In this document: positions 1 through 9,200 of the stretch, in pieces
Layout: each line of letters opens with the position of its first letter
How positions within the stretch are numbered: position 1 is the first letter of the stretch
Assembly: GCF_024721975.1 (NCBI RefSeq)
Contig: NZ_JANQBB010000001.1
Span: 682,001 to 746,000, forward strand
Origin: Paenibacillus endoradicis
GTDB lineage: Bacteria; Bacillota; Bacilli; Paenibacillales; Paenibacillaceae
Direction: 5' to 3'
Length of the DNA stretch: 64,000 bases
Made by a program: the position numbers and the translations under genes
Notes under the pieces: generated by a model
Told to the model about the DNA's origin: nothing
The model's database searches: none
What the model saw: only the letters and a program-made list of their open reading frames with translations

Positions 1-283
1 TTCTAATGACGGTGGAACTATTCGTTTGTCAGTACCTATGCTGACTGAAGAACGTCGTATGGAACTTGTGAAAACAGCTAAAAAAATTGCTGAAGAAGCA
101 AAAGTTGCCATTCGTAATATTCGTCGTGATGCAAATGATAGTATTAAGAAACTTGAGAAGTCTGAGATTTCAGAAGACGAATCAAAACGTTATCAAGATG
201 ATGTTCAAAAACTTACAGATAAATTTATCGCTGAAAGTGATAAAGTATTAGCTACAAAAGAAAAAGAAATATTAGAAGTTTGA
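1..283 (+). CDS. frr: Ribosome recycling factor, C-terminal part (5' truncated)
   Basis: The reading frame is open from nucleotide 2 with no start in the window, so this is the C-terminal half (about 93 residues) of a protein usually near 185 residues. The segment [19 protein letters not shown] and the following lysine-rich helices ([14 protein letters not shown], then a coiled region ending KEKEILEV) match the C-terminal helical domain of ribosome recycling factor. With EF-G this factor splits post-termination ribosomes in the cytoplasm. A TTG at 26 could be mistaken for a start, but the family pattern continues upstream of it. Order frr-uppS-cdsA-dxr is the usual Bacillales arrangement. Confidence 0.93.
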   Translation, partial: SNDGGTIRLSVPMLTEERRMELVKTAKKIAEEAKVAIRNIRRDANDSIKKLEKSEISEDESKRYQDDVQKLTDKFIAESDKVLATKEKEILEV

Positions 284-292
284 TGTTTAGTG

Positions 293-316
293 CCCCTCCA
301 TAAGGTGGGGTTCTTT
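293..316 (+). terminator. Possible weak terminator after frr
   Basis: CCCCTCC and GGTGGGG flank a 4-nt loop and are followed by TTCTTTC. The stem has one mismatch and the T-run is broken, so this may only attenuate transcription into uppS. Confidence 0.35.
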
Positions 317-360
317 CAATAAATGGACAGAATTCTTTGATTTTGTTGGGGGGGAGCTTG

Positions 361-1125
361 TTGATTAAGCGTCTTTGGTCTAGGAAAGAGGAGAAATCTT
401 CTATTTCAGAACATACCCTGAAATCCGATAATATTCCAGTTCACATTGCAATTATTATGGATGGTAACGGACGATGGGCTAAGAAGAAGGGACTTCCTCG
501 AATTGCAGGACACCGTTCAGGTATGAAAACAGTGAAGCGTATCACGATGGCTGCTAGCGATCTAGGTGTAAAATATTTAACGATGTATGCTTTTTCTACC
601 GAAAACTGGAAACGTCCAAAAGAAGAAGTAGACTTTTTGATGAAGTTACCTCAACAGTTTCTCGAAATGGAAATTGATGAGTTGATGGAAAATAATGTTC
701 AAGTACGTATGATGGGTGATATTAAGAACCTTCCTGCTCATACAAGAGCAGCTGTAGAAGTAGCGATGAGAAAAACAGCTAATAATACAGGTTTAGTTCT
801 GAACTTTGCACTTAATTACGGGGGAAGACTTGAATTAATTGAAGCCGTAAAACGTGTAGCTTCTCTAGTAGAGAAAAAGGAAATTAAGATTGATGATATT
901 AACGAGGAATTTTTCTCCTCATATATGCAATCACAGCAAATACCAGATCCAGATTTGCTAATTCGTACTAGTGGTGAAGTTAGATTAAGTAACTTTATGC
1001 TATGGCAATTAGCTTACAGCGAATTTTACTTCACAGATGTATACTGGCCTGAATTTTCTGAAGAGCATTTCACTGCAGCGATACAAGAATATCAGCGGCG
1101 CGCTCGTCGTTTTGGCGGTGTGTAG
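361..1125 (+). CDS. uppS: Undecaprenyl diphosphate synthase (UppS)
   Basis: A cis-prenyltransferase that extends farnesyl diphosphate to the C55 lipid carrier needed for peptidoglycan and teichoic acid synthesis. Visible family motifs: MDGNGRW near residues 33-39 with the Mg-binding Asp, GHRSG, YAFSTENWKRP, and the C-terminal DLLIRTSGE...LSNFMLWQ block. I chose TTG at 361 because the protein then begins MIKRLW and has 254 residues, normal for the family. An upstream in-frame TTG at 337 would translate the G-rich ribosome-binding stretch at 348-356. It is followed by cdsA 27 bp downstream, consistent with one operon feeding envelope lipid synthesis. Confidence 0.95.
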   Translation: MIKRLWSRKEEKSSISEHTLKSDNIPVHIAIIMDGNGRWAKKKGLPRIAGHRSGMKTVKRITMAASDLGVKYLTMYAFSTENWKRPKEEVDFLMKLPQQFLEMEIDELMENNVQVRMMGDIKNLPAHTRAAVEVAMRKTANNTGLVLNFALNYGGRLELIEAVKRVASLVEKKEIKIDDINEEFFSSYMQSQQIPDPDLLIRTSGEVRLSNFMLWQLAYSEFYFTDVYWPEFSEEHFTAAIQEYQRRARRFGGV

Positions 1126-1152
1126 CCTCATCATTCGAGGTGAAATTTTGTA

Positions 1153-1947
1153 ATGAAGCAAAGAATTGTTACTGGTCTATTATTTGGTGTTTTTTTTATT
1201 GGTTTATTAATTGTGGGTGGTCCATTATATTCATCGTTAGTTCTTCTGATGTCGATAATTGGATTATTTGAATACAGTCGTATGAATAAACTAAGCTGGA
1301 GTAACCCAATACATATCATTTCAATAGTCGCTCTATTGGCATTTGTATTTCCATACGAACATTATGGAATGATATGGATTACTGATCAAACGATCATATG
1401 GCTGCTGATGTTTATATTATTTGCGTTTACGGTATTATCCAAAAATAAGCATACAATCGATGAAGTAGCAGTAGGTTTTTTAGGTACAGTTTACATAGGG
1501 ATCGGCTTCGCGTCGATGATCGATGTTCGTCTACTTGAAGAAAATGGTTTATGGTGGAGTATTCTAGCGTTTTGTGTAATATGGTCTTCAGATATCGGAG
1601 CATATTTCTTTGGACGTGCATTTGGAAAACATAAATTATGGCCATTAATAAGTCCGAATAAAACTATTGAGGGTGCAATTGGCGGAGTAGTTAGTTCCGT
1701 TATTGTTGCTGTCATATTTGCATTATTCGCTCCGGATTTAATTGAAATATGGCGTGCAATCGTGATTGGTGTTGTTGCTGCAGTAGCAGGACAATTCGGT
1801 GATTTGATCCAATCGGCATACAAGCGTGTGCGAGGTATTAAGGATATGGGTAATATAATGCCAGGTCATGGCGGAATAATTGATCGCACGGATAGCTGGA
1901 TTATTGTTTTTCCGATATTAGTGTTAACACAACTTATTCCTGTCTAA
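1153..1947 (+). CDS. cdsA: Phosphatidate cytidylyltransferase (CdsA)
   Basis: An integral membrane enzyme that makes CDP-diacylglycerol from CTP and phosphatidic acid, the precursor of all phospholipids (used by pgsA further along this window). The 264-residue protein has many hydrophobic segments. Near the C-terminus it carries the family signature: SPNKTIEGAIGG, then GDLIQSAYKR, KDMGNIMPGHGG and DRTDS. The ATG follows a GAGGTG site at about 10 nt. It sits between uppS and dxr, the standard Bacillales order. Confidence 0.95.
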   Translation: MKQRIVTGLLFGVFFIGLLIVGGPLYSSLVLLMSIIGLFEYSRMNKLSWSNPIHIISIVALLAFVFPYEHYGMIWITDQTIIWLLMFILFAFTVLSKNKHTIDEVAVGFLGTVYIGIGFASMIDVRLLEENGLWWSILAFCVIWSSDIGAYFFGRAFGKHKLWPLISPNKTIEGAIGGVVSSVIVAVIFALFAPDLIEIWRAIVIGVVAAVAGQFGDLIQSAYKRVRGIKDMGNIMPGHGGIIDRTDSWIIVFPILVLTQLIPV

Positions 1948-1962
1948 TGTGGAGGTAATATC

Positions 1963-3102
1963 TTGAAAAAAATTTCACTACTAGGATCGACAGGATCAAT
2001 AGGTACTCAAACGTTAGATGTTGTTGATCAACATCCGGATAAATTTGAAGTTATTGCTCTTTCTGCAGGTAGTAATATAGAAAGATTAATTGTACAAGCA
2101 CAAAAGTATCAACCGAAAGTAATAAGCGTTGCAACAAAAGAACTTGCAGAGCAATTGAGTTTACATATTCCTCCTCATATTAAAGTTGTATATGGAGAAG
2201 AAGGCTTAATAGAAGTAGCGACTGTTTCAGATGCTGAAATCGTTGTTACAGCTATTCTAGGAAGTCGTGGATTGCCTGCTACTTTAGCGGCGATCGAAGA
2301 AGGTAAGACAATCGGACTTGCTAACAAAGAGACGCTTGTAACGGCAGGACACATTGTTATGGAGCGTGCTAGAAAAAAAGGAGTTTCGATTTTACCGATT
2401 GATAGCGAACATTCTGCTATTTTTCAATGCCTTAACGGTGAATCTATAAGTAGCATTGATCATATTACACTTACAGCCTCAGGAGGCTCTTTCCGTGATT
2501 ATACTAGAGAGCAACTAGCGAATGTAACGGTGGAACAAGCGTTGAATCATCCTAATTGGTCGATGGGCGCTAAGATCACAATTGATTCCGCTACGATGGC
2601 TAACAAAGGTCTTGAAGTAATTGAAGCACACTGGTTGTTCGACCTTAGCTACGATCAGATCAAAGTGATCATACATCCAGAAAGTATTATTCACTCTTAT
2701 GTTGAATTCAATGATCGTAGTGTCATTGCTCAACTAGGAATGCCTGATATGAGAGTTCCAATTCAGTATGCATTAACGTATCCAGATCGGATTACTACTC
2801 GTACTGAACGTTTGGATTTAGCTTCGATTAGTAAGCTTAATTTCCGCAAAATGGATTTTGATCGATATCCAATGCTTAGACTAGCCTTTGAATGTGGAAG
2901 AGCTGGATTGTCAGCTCCTACTGCTTTTAATGCTGCGAACGAAATTGCAGTTGAGCGCTTCTTACGTGGGGAAATATCGTTTATAGCCATTGAACATGTT
3001 GTAGAGTCTGTTCTCTCGCAACATCATAGCTGCAAAGTTGATAGTATTGAGGCCATCATTGCTGTCGATCAGGAAGCAAGATCAATTGCCGCTCGAATTT
3101 AA
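1963..3102 (+). CDS. dxr: 1-deoxy-D-xylulose 5-phosphate reductoisomerase (Dxr)
   Basis: Converts 1-deoxyxylulose 5-phosphate to 2-C-methylerythritol 4-phosphate with NADPH, the committed step of the MEP isoprenoid pathway that supplies UppS. GSTGSIGTQTLDVV at residues 8-21 is the dinucleotide-binding motif. IDSEHSAIFQC, TASGGSFRDY, HPNWSMGAKITIDSATM and HPESIIHS are the metal and substrate blocks of the family. The length of 379 residues is normal. The TTG start follows GGAGGT by about 7 nt, and no better upstream start exists because cdsA ends 15 nt before it. Confidence 0.96.
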   Translation: MKKISLLGSTGSIGTQTLDVVDQHPDKFEVIALSAGSNIERLIVQAQKYQPKVISVATKELAEQLSLHIPPHIKVVYGEEGLIEVATVSDAEIVVTAILGSRGLPATLAAIEEGKTIGLANKETLVTAGHIVMERARKKGVSILPIDSEHSAIFQCLNGESISSIDHITLTASGGSFRDYTREQLANVTVEQALNHPNWSMGAKITIDSATMANKGLEVIEAHWLFDLSYDQIKVIIHPESIIHSYVEFNDRSVIAQLGMPDMRVPIQYALTYPDRITTRTERLDLASISKLNFRKMDFDRYPMLRLAFECGRAGLSAPTAFNAANEIAVERFLRGEISFIAIEHVVESVLSQHHSCKVDSIEAIIAVDQEARSIAARI

Positions 3103-3187
3103 TTGAGAATGGTAGTTCTCTTGTAACTCACAGTAGAATAATGATAATCTATGTACAGGCCGTAACAACGGGAGGCTATGATAAAGT

Positions 3188-4453
3188 ATGCAAATGATTC
3201 AAACGGTGCTATTAACGGTATTAGTGTTTTTCGTAATTGTAACGATTCATGAATGGGGTCATTATTACTTTGCTAAGCGCGCTGGTATTCTAGTGAGAGA
3301 ATTCGCGATAGGCTTTGGTCCTAAATTGTTCTCGTTCAAACGTGGTGAGACGAAGTTTACGCTTCGTTTAGTTCCTGCTGGTGGTTATGTGCGTATGGCT
3401 GGTGAAGATCCTGAAATTGTTGAAGTGCAGACGGGTCAAACAATAGCTGTAAGATTAAAGGATGGGGTAGTACATCGTATCTACTTGGATCGTCTCGATG
3501 AACGTAGTGAAGCCATTCGTGGTGAAGTACTTTCAGTGGACTTAGAACGCCAATTACATATCGATCTCGATATAGATGGTGAAGTAGAGAAGTATAGTAT
3601 TCATCCACAAGCATTAGTTATCGCTAGAGGTAATGAAACGCAGATCGCGCCAATAGATCGTCATTTTTCTAGTAAATCAGTGGGCAAACGTGCAATGGCT
3701 ATTTTTGCTGGTCCGATGATGAACTTTATTTTGGCTTTCGTCTTATTTCTAGTTTATATTCAGATGGCTGGAATTAAAGATAGCATTTTAGTTGGTGACA
3801 TTCCTAATCAGCAATCTCCGGCAGCTATGGCAAATCTGCAGGTTGGAGATAAAATAGTTACAGTTAACGGTGAAGCTATTGGAGTAGATTTTGGCAGAAT
3901 GATTGATATCATTGCTGAAAATTCTAATAAACCGGTAGACATTCGAATTGAACGTGATGGTGTTGCTCAAAACATTAGTGTAACTCCGCTTCCTGATGAA
4001 GCTGGAGACGGTAAAATAGGTGTGGCACCAAGCTATGGTACACGCTCTGCTGGCTTTGGTGAAACATTTACAGCAGCAGGTACATTAATGAAAGATATGA
4101 CAGTTATGATCTTTGATGGGCTGAAAATGCTTGTTACGGGTCAATTCAAACTAGATGATCTTGGTGGGCCAGTCCGTACTGCTGAAGTTACTGCGGAAAT
4201 TGCTCAACAAGGTATTGTGCAGTTGACGAGTTGGACTGCAGTGCTTAGTCTATACTTAGGAATATTTAATTTATTACCAGTCCCAGCATTGGATGGTAGT
4301 AGATTGTTATTTATAGGATTAGAAGCTGTTCGTCGTAAACCAATTAATCCGAATAGAGAAGCATTTGTTCACTTTATTGGCTTTGCGATGTTAATGTTAT
4401 TAATGCTTGTCGTAACATACAATGATATTTTGAGATTAATACGAGGGGAGTAA
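3188..4453 (+). CDS. rseP: Site-2 intramembrane metalloprotease RseP/RasP
   Basis: A membrane-embedded zinc protease of the S2P family that cleaves transmembrane substrates such as anti-sigma factors and leftover signal peptides. The N-terminal membrane helix carries HEWGH (the HExxH zinc site) followed by YYFAKRAGI. A periplasm-facing PDZ-type stretch (GDKIVTVNGEAIG) lies mid-protein, and NLLPVPALDGSRLLF near the C-terminus supplies the third metal ligand motif (LDG). At 421 residues it is the usual length. A second ATG lies two codons in, so the exact start is uncertain. It sits between dxr and proS, as is typical. Confidence 0.93.
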   Translation: MQMIQTVLLTVLVFFVIVTIHEWGHYYFAKRAGILVREFAIGFGPKLFSFKRGETKFTLRLVPAGGYVRMAGEDPEIVEVQTGQTIAVRLKDGVVHRIYLDRLDERSEAIRGEVLSVDLERQLHIDLDIDGEVEKYSIHPQALVIARGNETQIAPIDRHFSSKSVGKRAMAIFAGPMMNFILAFVLFLVYIQMAGIKDSILVGDIPNQQSPAAMANLQVGDKIVTVNGEAIGVDFGRMIDIIAENSNKPVDIRIERDGVAQNISVTPLPDEAGDGKIGVAPSYGTRSAGFGETFTAAGTLMKDMTVMIFDGLKMLVTGQFKLDDLGGPVRTAEVTAEIAQQGIVQLTSWTAVLSLYLGIFNLLPVPALDGSRLLFIGLEAVRRKPINPNREAFVHFIGFAMLMLLMLVVTYNDILRLIRGE

Positions 4454-4462
4454 TTCTAGCTC

Positions 4463-5911
4463 ATGGCTAAGGATAAACAATTTGTAACAGAGATTACACC
4501 TCAATCAGAGGACTTTTCTAAATGGTATATTGATGTAATTAAAAAAGCGGAACTAATGGATTATTCTCCAGTGCGTGGTTGTATTATATTCAGACCTGAA
4601 GGTTATGAGTTATGGGAGAATATTCAAAGAGATCTTGATCGCAGGTTTAAAGAAACAGGACATAGAAATGCTTATTTCCCTTTGTTCATTCCTGAGAGCT
4701 TCTTCCAAAAAGAGAAGGAACATGTCGAAGGTTTCAATCCTGAACTACCATGGGTAACAGAAGCTGCAGGTGAAGTGCTTGAGGAACGTCTAGCTATTCG
4801 TCCTACCTCTGAAACGATGTTTGGGCATATGTATTCCAAATGGATTCAATCTTATCGTGATCTTCCAGTTCTAATTAACCAATGGGCAAACGTTGTTCGT
4901 TGGGAGAAAAGAACACTTCCATTCCTACGTACAAGTGAGTTCCTATGGCAAGAAGGACATACTGCACATGAGAATGAAGAAGAAGCACGTCAAGAAACTC
5001 GTCAGATGCTTGACATCTATACAGAGTTTGTAGAAGAATTTCTTGCGATTCCTGTTATTAAAGGTGAAAAAACACCATCCGAGCGTTTTGCTGGTGCTGT
5101 AGATACTTATTCTATCGAGGCAATGATGAAAGATGGTAAAGCTGTTCAAGCAGGTACATCTCATTATCTTGGTAGTAAGTTTGCTGTTGCATTTGATATT
5201 AAATATTTGGATCGCAATAACGAGTTACAATTCTGTCATACAACTTCATGGGGAGTAAGTACTCGATTAATCGGGGCGCTAATTATGGTTCATGGTGATG
5301 ATCGTGGTCTTGCATTACCTCCGAAAATTGCACCGACTCAAGTCATTATGCTTCCAATTGGCCCTGCCAAAACTAGAGATGCTGTTGTTGGTCGTGTTGA
5401 TGAATTGTATACTGAATTGAAAAAAGCAGGAATTCGTGTTCGTGTAGACGATCGTTCTGATGTAAGTCCTGGCTGGAAATTTAATGAATATGAAATGCGC
5501 GGTATCCCTGTTCGTCTAGAACTAGGACCTCGTGATATGGATAATGGACAAGTAATGCTTGTTTCTCGTATAACAGGAGAGAAGCGTGCTGTTCTTCAAG
5601 TAGATTTAGTAGCTGAAGTTGAGAAATTACTTGCAGAAACACAACAAGCGATGTATGATCGTGCACTAGCATTCCGTCAAGAAAATTCTTATTCTGTAGA
5701 TACACTTGATGAGATGAAAGCAGCTATGGAGAAAAAACGTGGCTTTGTTGAAGCTGGTTGGTGTGGTTCTGCTGCTTGTGAGAAAACAGTAAAAGAAGAG
5801 ACTGGTGCGACAAGTCGTAACATTCCTTTCGAACCTGATACTCACAAATCTACTTGTCTAGTGTGTAATGATACTGCAAAACATACAGTCATCTTCGCAA
5901 GAGCCTATTAG
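4463..5911 (+). CDS. proS: Prolyl-tRNA synthetase, short archaeal/eukaryotic-like type
   Basis: A class II aminoacyl-tRNA synthetase that charges tRNA-Pro. Class II motif 2 is visible as RTLPFLRTSEFLWQEGHTAH, with RPTSETMFGHMYSKW before it and TSWGVSTRLIGALIMVHGDD (motif 3 region) after it. An anticodon-binding domain follows. The C-terminal zinc-like domain (CGSAACEKTV, CLVCND) ends in IFARAY, typical of the short ProRS without the editing insertion. At 482 residues it fits that form rather than the roughly 565-residue bacterial type. The ATG starts 9 bp after the rseP stop, so the two are probably co-transcribed. A palindromic repeat begins at once after the stop. Confidence 0.94.
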   Translation: MAKDKQFVTEITPQSEDFSKWYIDVIKKAELMDYSPVRGCIIFRPEGYELWENIQRDLDRRFKETGHRNAYFPLFIPESFFQKEKEHVEGFNPELPWVTEAAGEVLEERLAIRPTSETMFGHMYSKWIQSYRDLPVLINQWANVVRWEKRTLPFLRTSEFLWQEGHTAHENEEEARQETRQMLDIYTEFVEEFLAIPVIKGEKTPSERFAGAVDTYSIEAMMKDGKAVQAGTSHYLGSKFAVAFDIKYLDRNNELQFCHTTSWGVSTRLIGALIMVHGDDRGLALPPKIAPTQVIMLPIGPAKTRDAVVGRVDELYTELKKAGIRVRVDDRSDVSPGWKFNEYEMRGIPVRLELGPRDMDNGQVMLVSRITGEKRAVLQVDLVAEVEKLLAETQQAMYDRALAFRQENSYSVDTLDEMKAAMEKKRGFVEAGWCGSAACEKTVKEETGATSRNIPFEPDTHKSTCLVCNDTAKHTVIFARAY

Positions 5912-5912
5912 A

Positions 5913-6100
5913 GGAAATTCAAAAAGCAGACTTTGATAGCGATGTGTATGCTAACGTATCTTAGTCGACATCGAATATGCCTCCCCATCGAAAGCCTGCG
6001 TGTGCTCACGTACACAAAACGTACGCTGTGCTACTCGTTTTCGCTGTGGGGCATCTTCTTGGCTCTGAAAGCCCGCTTTTTGAACCTTCATTTGAAGAGG
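5913..6100 (+). repeat. Palindromic repeat family P, copy 1 (upstream of polC)
   Basis: A roughly 188-bp unit starting GGAAATTCAAAAAGCAGACTT and ending GCCCGCTTTTTGAACCTTC, so its ends are inverted repeats. Inside are inverted arms (ATGCCTCCCCA with TGGGGCAT) and a second pair around ACGTACAC/GTACGC. It is the same family as the tandem copies at 10584-11142, but with different inner arms. Confidence 0.8.
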
Positions 6101-6140
6101 TAGTTCAAAAAGCGGAATTTGTTAACGAAGTTTTTAACCT
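6101..6140 (+). repeat. Truncated left end of a family P repeat
   Basis: TAGTTCAAAAAGCGGAATTTGTTAACGA repeats the left end of the family P element directly after copy 1, then the similarity stops. It looks like a truncated tandem copy. The remaining 100 bp before polC shows only A/T-rich sequence with no clear promoter. Confidence 0.6.
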
Positions 6141-6246
6141 TTTTTAAGAGAAAGTTTTAAAACCATTTTTTAAAACTTGAATATATTTAAAAGTTCATGC
6201 ACTATTATTATTTAGTATTACAATGATCTAACGTCAGGAGTGGATA

Positions 6247-9200
6247 ATGATGAACCATGCCGACGGTAAGCGTCAGCGCTTTGAGATGTTGTTAGAACAG
6301 TCAGGGCTGCCGCAGGAACTCATTCAAGCTTATTTCGAAGATGGGTACATTGATCAAGTCATCGTTAATAAGCACAACAATGAGTGGACGTTTTGCATTC
6401 GCAAAACGTCCTTAGTTCCTTTACAGGCATATAATGGCTTAACACATCAAGTTCGCAAAAAGTTTGCCCATATTGCGAGTACTTCATTTCAGTTTAACTA
6501 TGATTCTATTGTTGAGTCTGAAAATATTATAATGCAATATTGGCCAGTATTTCTTGAGTGGGCTCAGAAAAATATAGCCTCTGTTAATGGTTGGCTACAG
6601 AGAGCGGATATTGTAGCAGTTGATAAACTGCTAACCATTGGATTGATGGATCATACCGGATTAGAGCTAGCTAAGAAGAAGAAAATTGATGAAGCAGTAA
6701 GTAACTTCTATCAGTCTTATTTCGCACGAGAAATCGCTGTGAAACTTAGTCTTTCTGAAAGTAAGCAAGAAATTTATGAGCAATTCCGTGATGAAATTCA
6801 GCAAGAAGATAGTGAAGAGATATCACGACTTATGGCTGAGGTGCCTGTTGAAGTTGAAGAAGAAGAGACAACAAGCAACACTAACGAAGAAGTTATTCGT
6901 CTTGCAATTGGCTACGATATTCGTGATGAAGCTATACCGCTAATGAATATTGTAGATGAAGAAAAGAAGATTGCGGTGCAAGGTTCTGTCTTTGCATTAG
7001 ATATGAAAGAGCTTCGTAACGGAAGTACATTATTTACATTCAATCTGACAGACTTCACGGACTCTTTAGCGATGAAAGTTTTTGCTAAGACGAAGGAAGA
7101 TGTTAAGATTTTAAGTAAACTGAAAAATGGTAAATGGATTAAAGCGCGAGGGAAAGTAGAGTATGACCGCTTTATGCAAGAGCCAGAATTAGTTATGATT
7201 CCTAATGATCTTCATGAGGTAAATGCACCACCTAGTCGCATGGACTATGCGAAAGAAAAACGCGTGGAATTCCATCTTCATACAACGATGAGCACAATGG
7301 ATGCCGTAACACATATTAGCGATTATGTAGCAATGGCTGCCAAATGGGGACATAAAGCGATCGCCGTAACAGATCACAGTAACATACAATGTTATCCAGA
7401 CGCAGTGAAAGCTGCTAAGAAACATGATATGAAAGTAATGTTTGGTGTGGAAGCAAATCTAGTTAATGATGCTGTGCCGATTGTGCTTAACGCACAAGAA
7501 TTATCGTTAGCAGATACAACTTATGTCGTATTCGATCTCGAGACAACGGGTCTATCTGTAATTAATAACAAAATTATTGAAATAGCTGGTGTACGGATGA
7601 AAGGTGGGGAAGAAATTGACCGTTTCACGTCATTCATTAATCCTCATCAAAGAATTCCATACAATATTCAGCAATTAACGAATATTACGGATGAAATGGT
7701 TGCCGATGCACCTGAGCTTGAACCAACCTTAAAGGCGTTTATTGAATATATCGGCAATGATGTGCTGGTTGCTCATAATGCTCGCTTCGATATTGGGTTT
7801 ATTCAAGCTAATTGTAAAACATTAGGTTTTCCAGAAGTGAAAAACCCAGTGCTTGATACGCTAGAACTAGCCCGTTTGATTTACCCAACAATGAAAAATC
7901 ATCGTTTGAATACGTTAGCTGATAAATATAAGGTAAGTCTTGATAATCATCACCGCGCCATTGATGATACGATTGCTTTAGGTGGCATATTAAATGGACT
8001 AATTAAAGATTCTTTAGAAAGAAATATAGTTAAGCTTACCCAACTTAATGATTATGTGGGCCTTGATCTATCTAATGTGAGACCATTCCACTCGTCCGTT
8101 TACGCACTGAATGCAGTAGGAAAGAAAAATTTGTTCAAATTGATTTCTCTTTCTCACACGGAGCATTTCAAAAAAGTAGCTACTATTCCAAAAAGTAAAT
8201 TAATGGCTCATCGTGAAGGCTTGCTCGTCATATCCGGTTGCGAAAAAGGTGAATTTTTCGAGACGGTTCTCAATAAGTCTCAAGAGGAAGCCGAAGAAGT
8301 TGCTCAATTCTATGATGTTCTAGAAATTCAACCGATAGATTTTTACATGCATCTTGTAGAAAAAGGCTTAGTAGGCTCACGAGCTGATATAGAACAGGCA
8401 TTAAGACGCATTTATCAAATTGGTATTAAATTGAATAAACCAGTTATTGCTACAGGTAATGTTCATTACCTTAATCCAATGGATAAAATATATCGAGACA
8501 TAACGATACTTGGTATTACTGGCTTTAGTCCACTGAAAAGTATGCGCAAGCCAGATGCACATTTCCGTACGACGGATGAGATGTTGAAAGAATTTTCGTT
8601 TTTAGGTGATGAAATTGCTTATGAAGTCGTTGTGACGAATACGAATGAATTGGCTGAACGATTTGAATCTTATAGCATGTTCCCTAAGGAGTTGTTTACT
8701 CCGAATATTGATGGAGCAGACGATGAAATTCGTAATACATGTTATGATACGGCCAAATCTATGTATAGTGATCAGCTGCCACAAGTTGTTATTGATCGAC
8801 TAGAGAAAGAGCTTGTTCCGATTATTAAGTACAAGTTTTCTGCCAACTATTTGATCTCGATGAAACTAGTTAAAAAATCGAATGAAGATGGTTATCTTGT
8901 AGGCTCACGGGGGTCAGTTGGATCATCCGTCGTAGCGATGTTCCTTGGTATTTCTGAAGTTAATCCACTACCTGCGCATTATTTATGTCTCAATTCAGAT
9001 TGTAGATATAGCGAATGGTTTTTAGATGGTAGTATACCTAGTGGTTTTGATTTGGTTAATAAGGACTGTCCTCATTGTGGCAAACCAATGAAGGGTGAAG
9101 GACAAGATATACCTTTCGAAACATTCTTAGGTTTTAAAGGGGATAAAGTACCCGATATCGATCTTAACTTCTCAGGTGATTACCAGCCGATCGCGCATAA

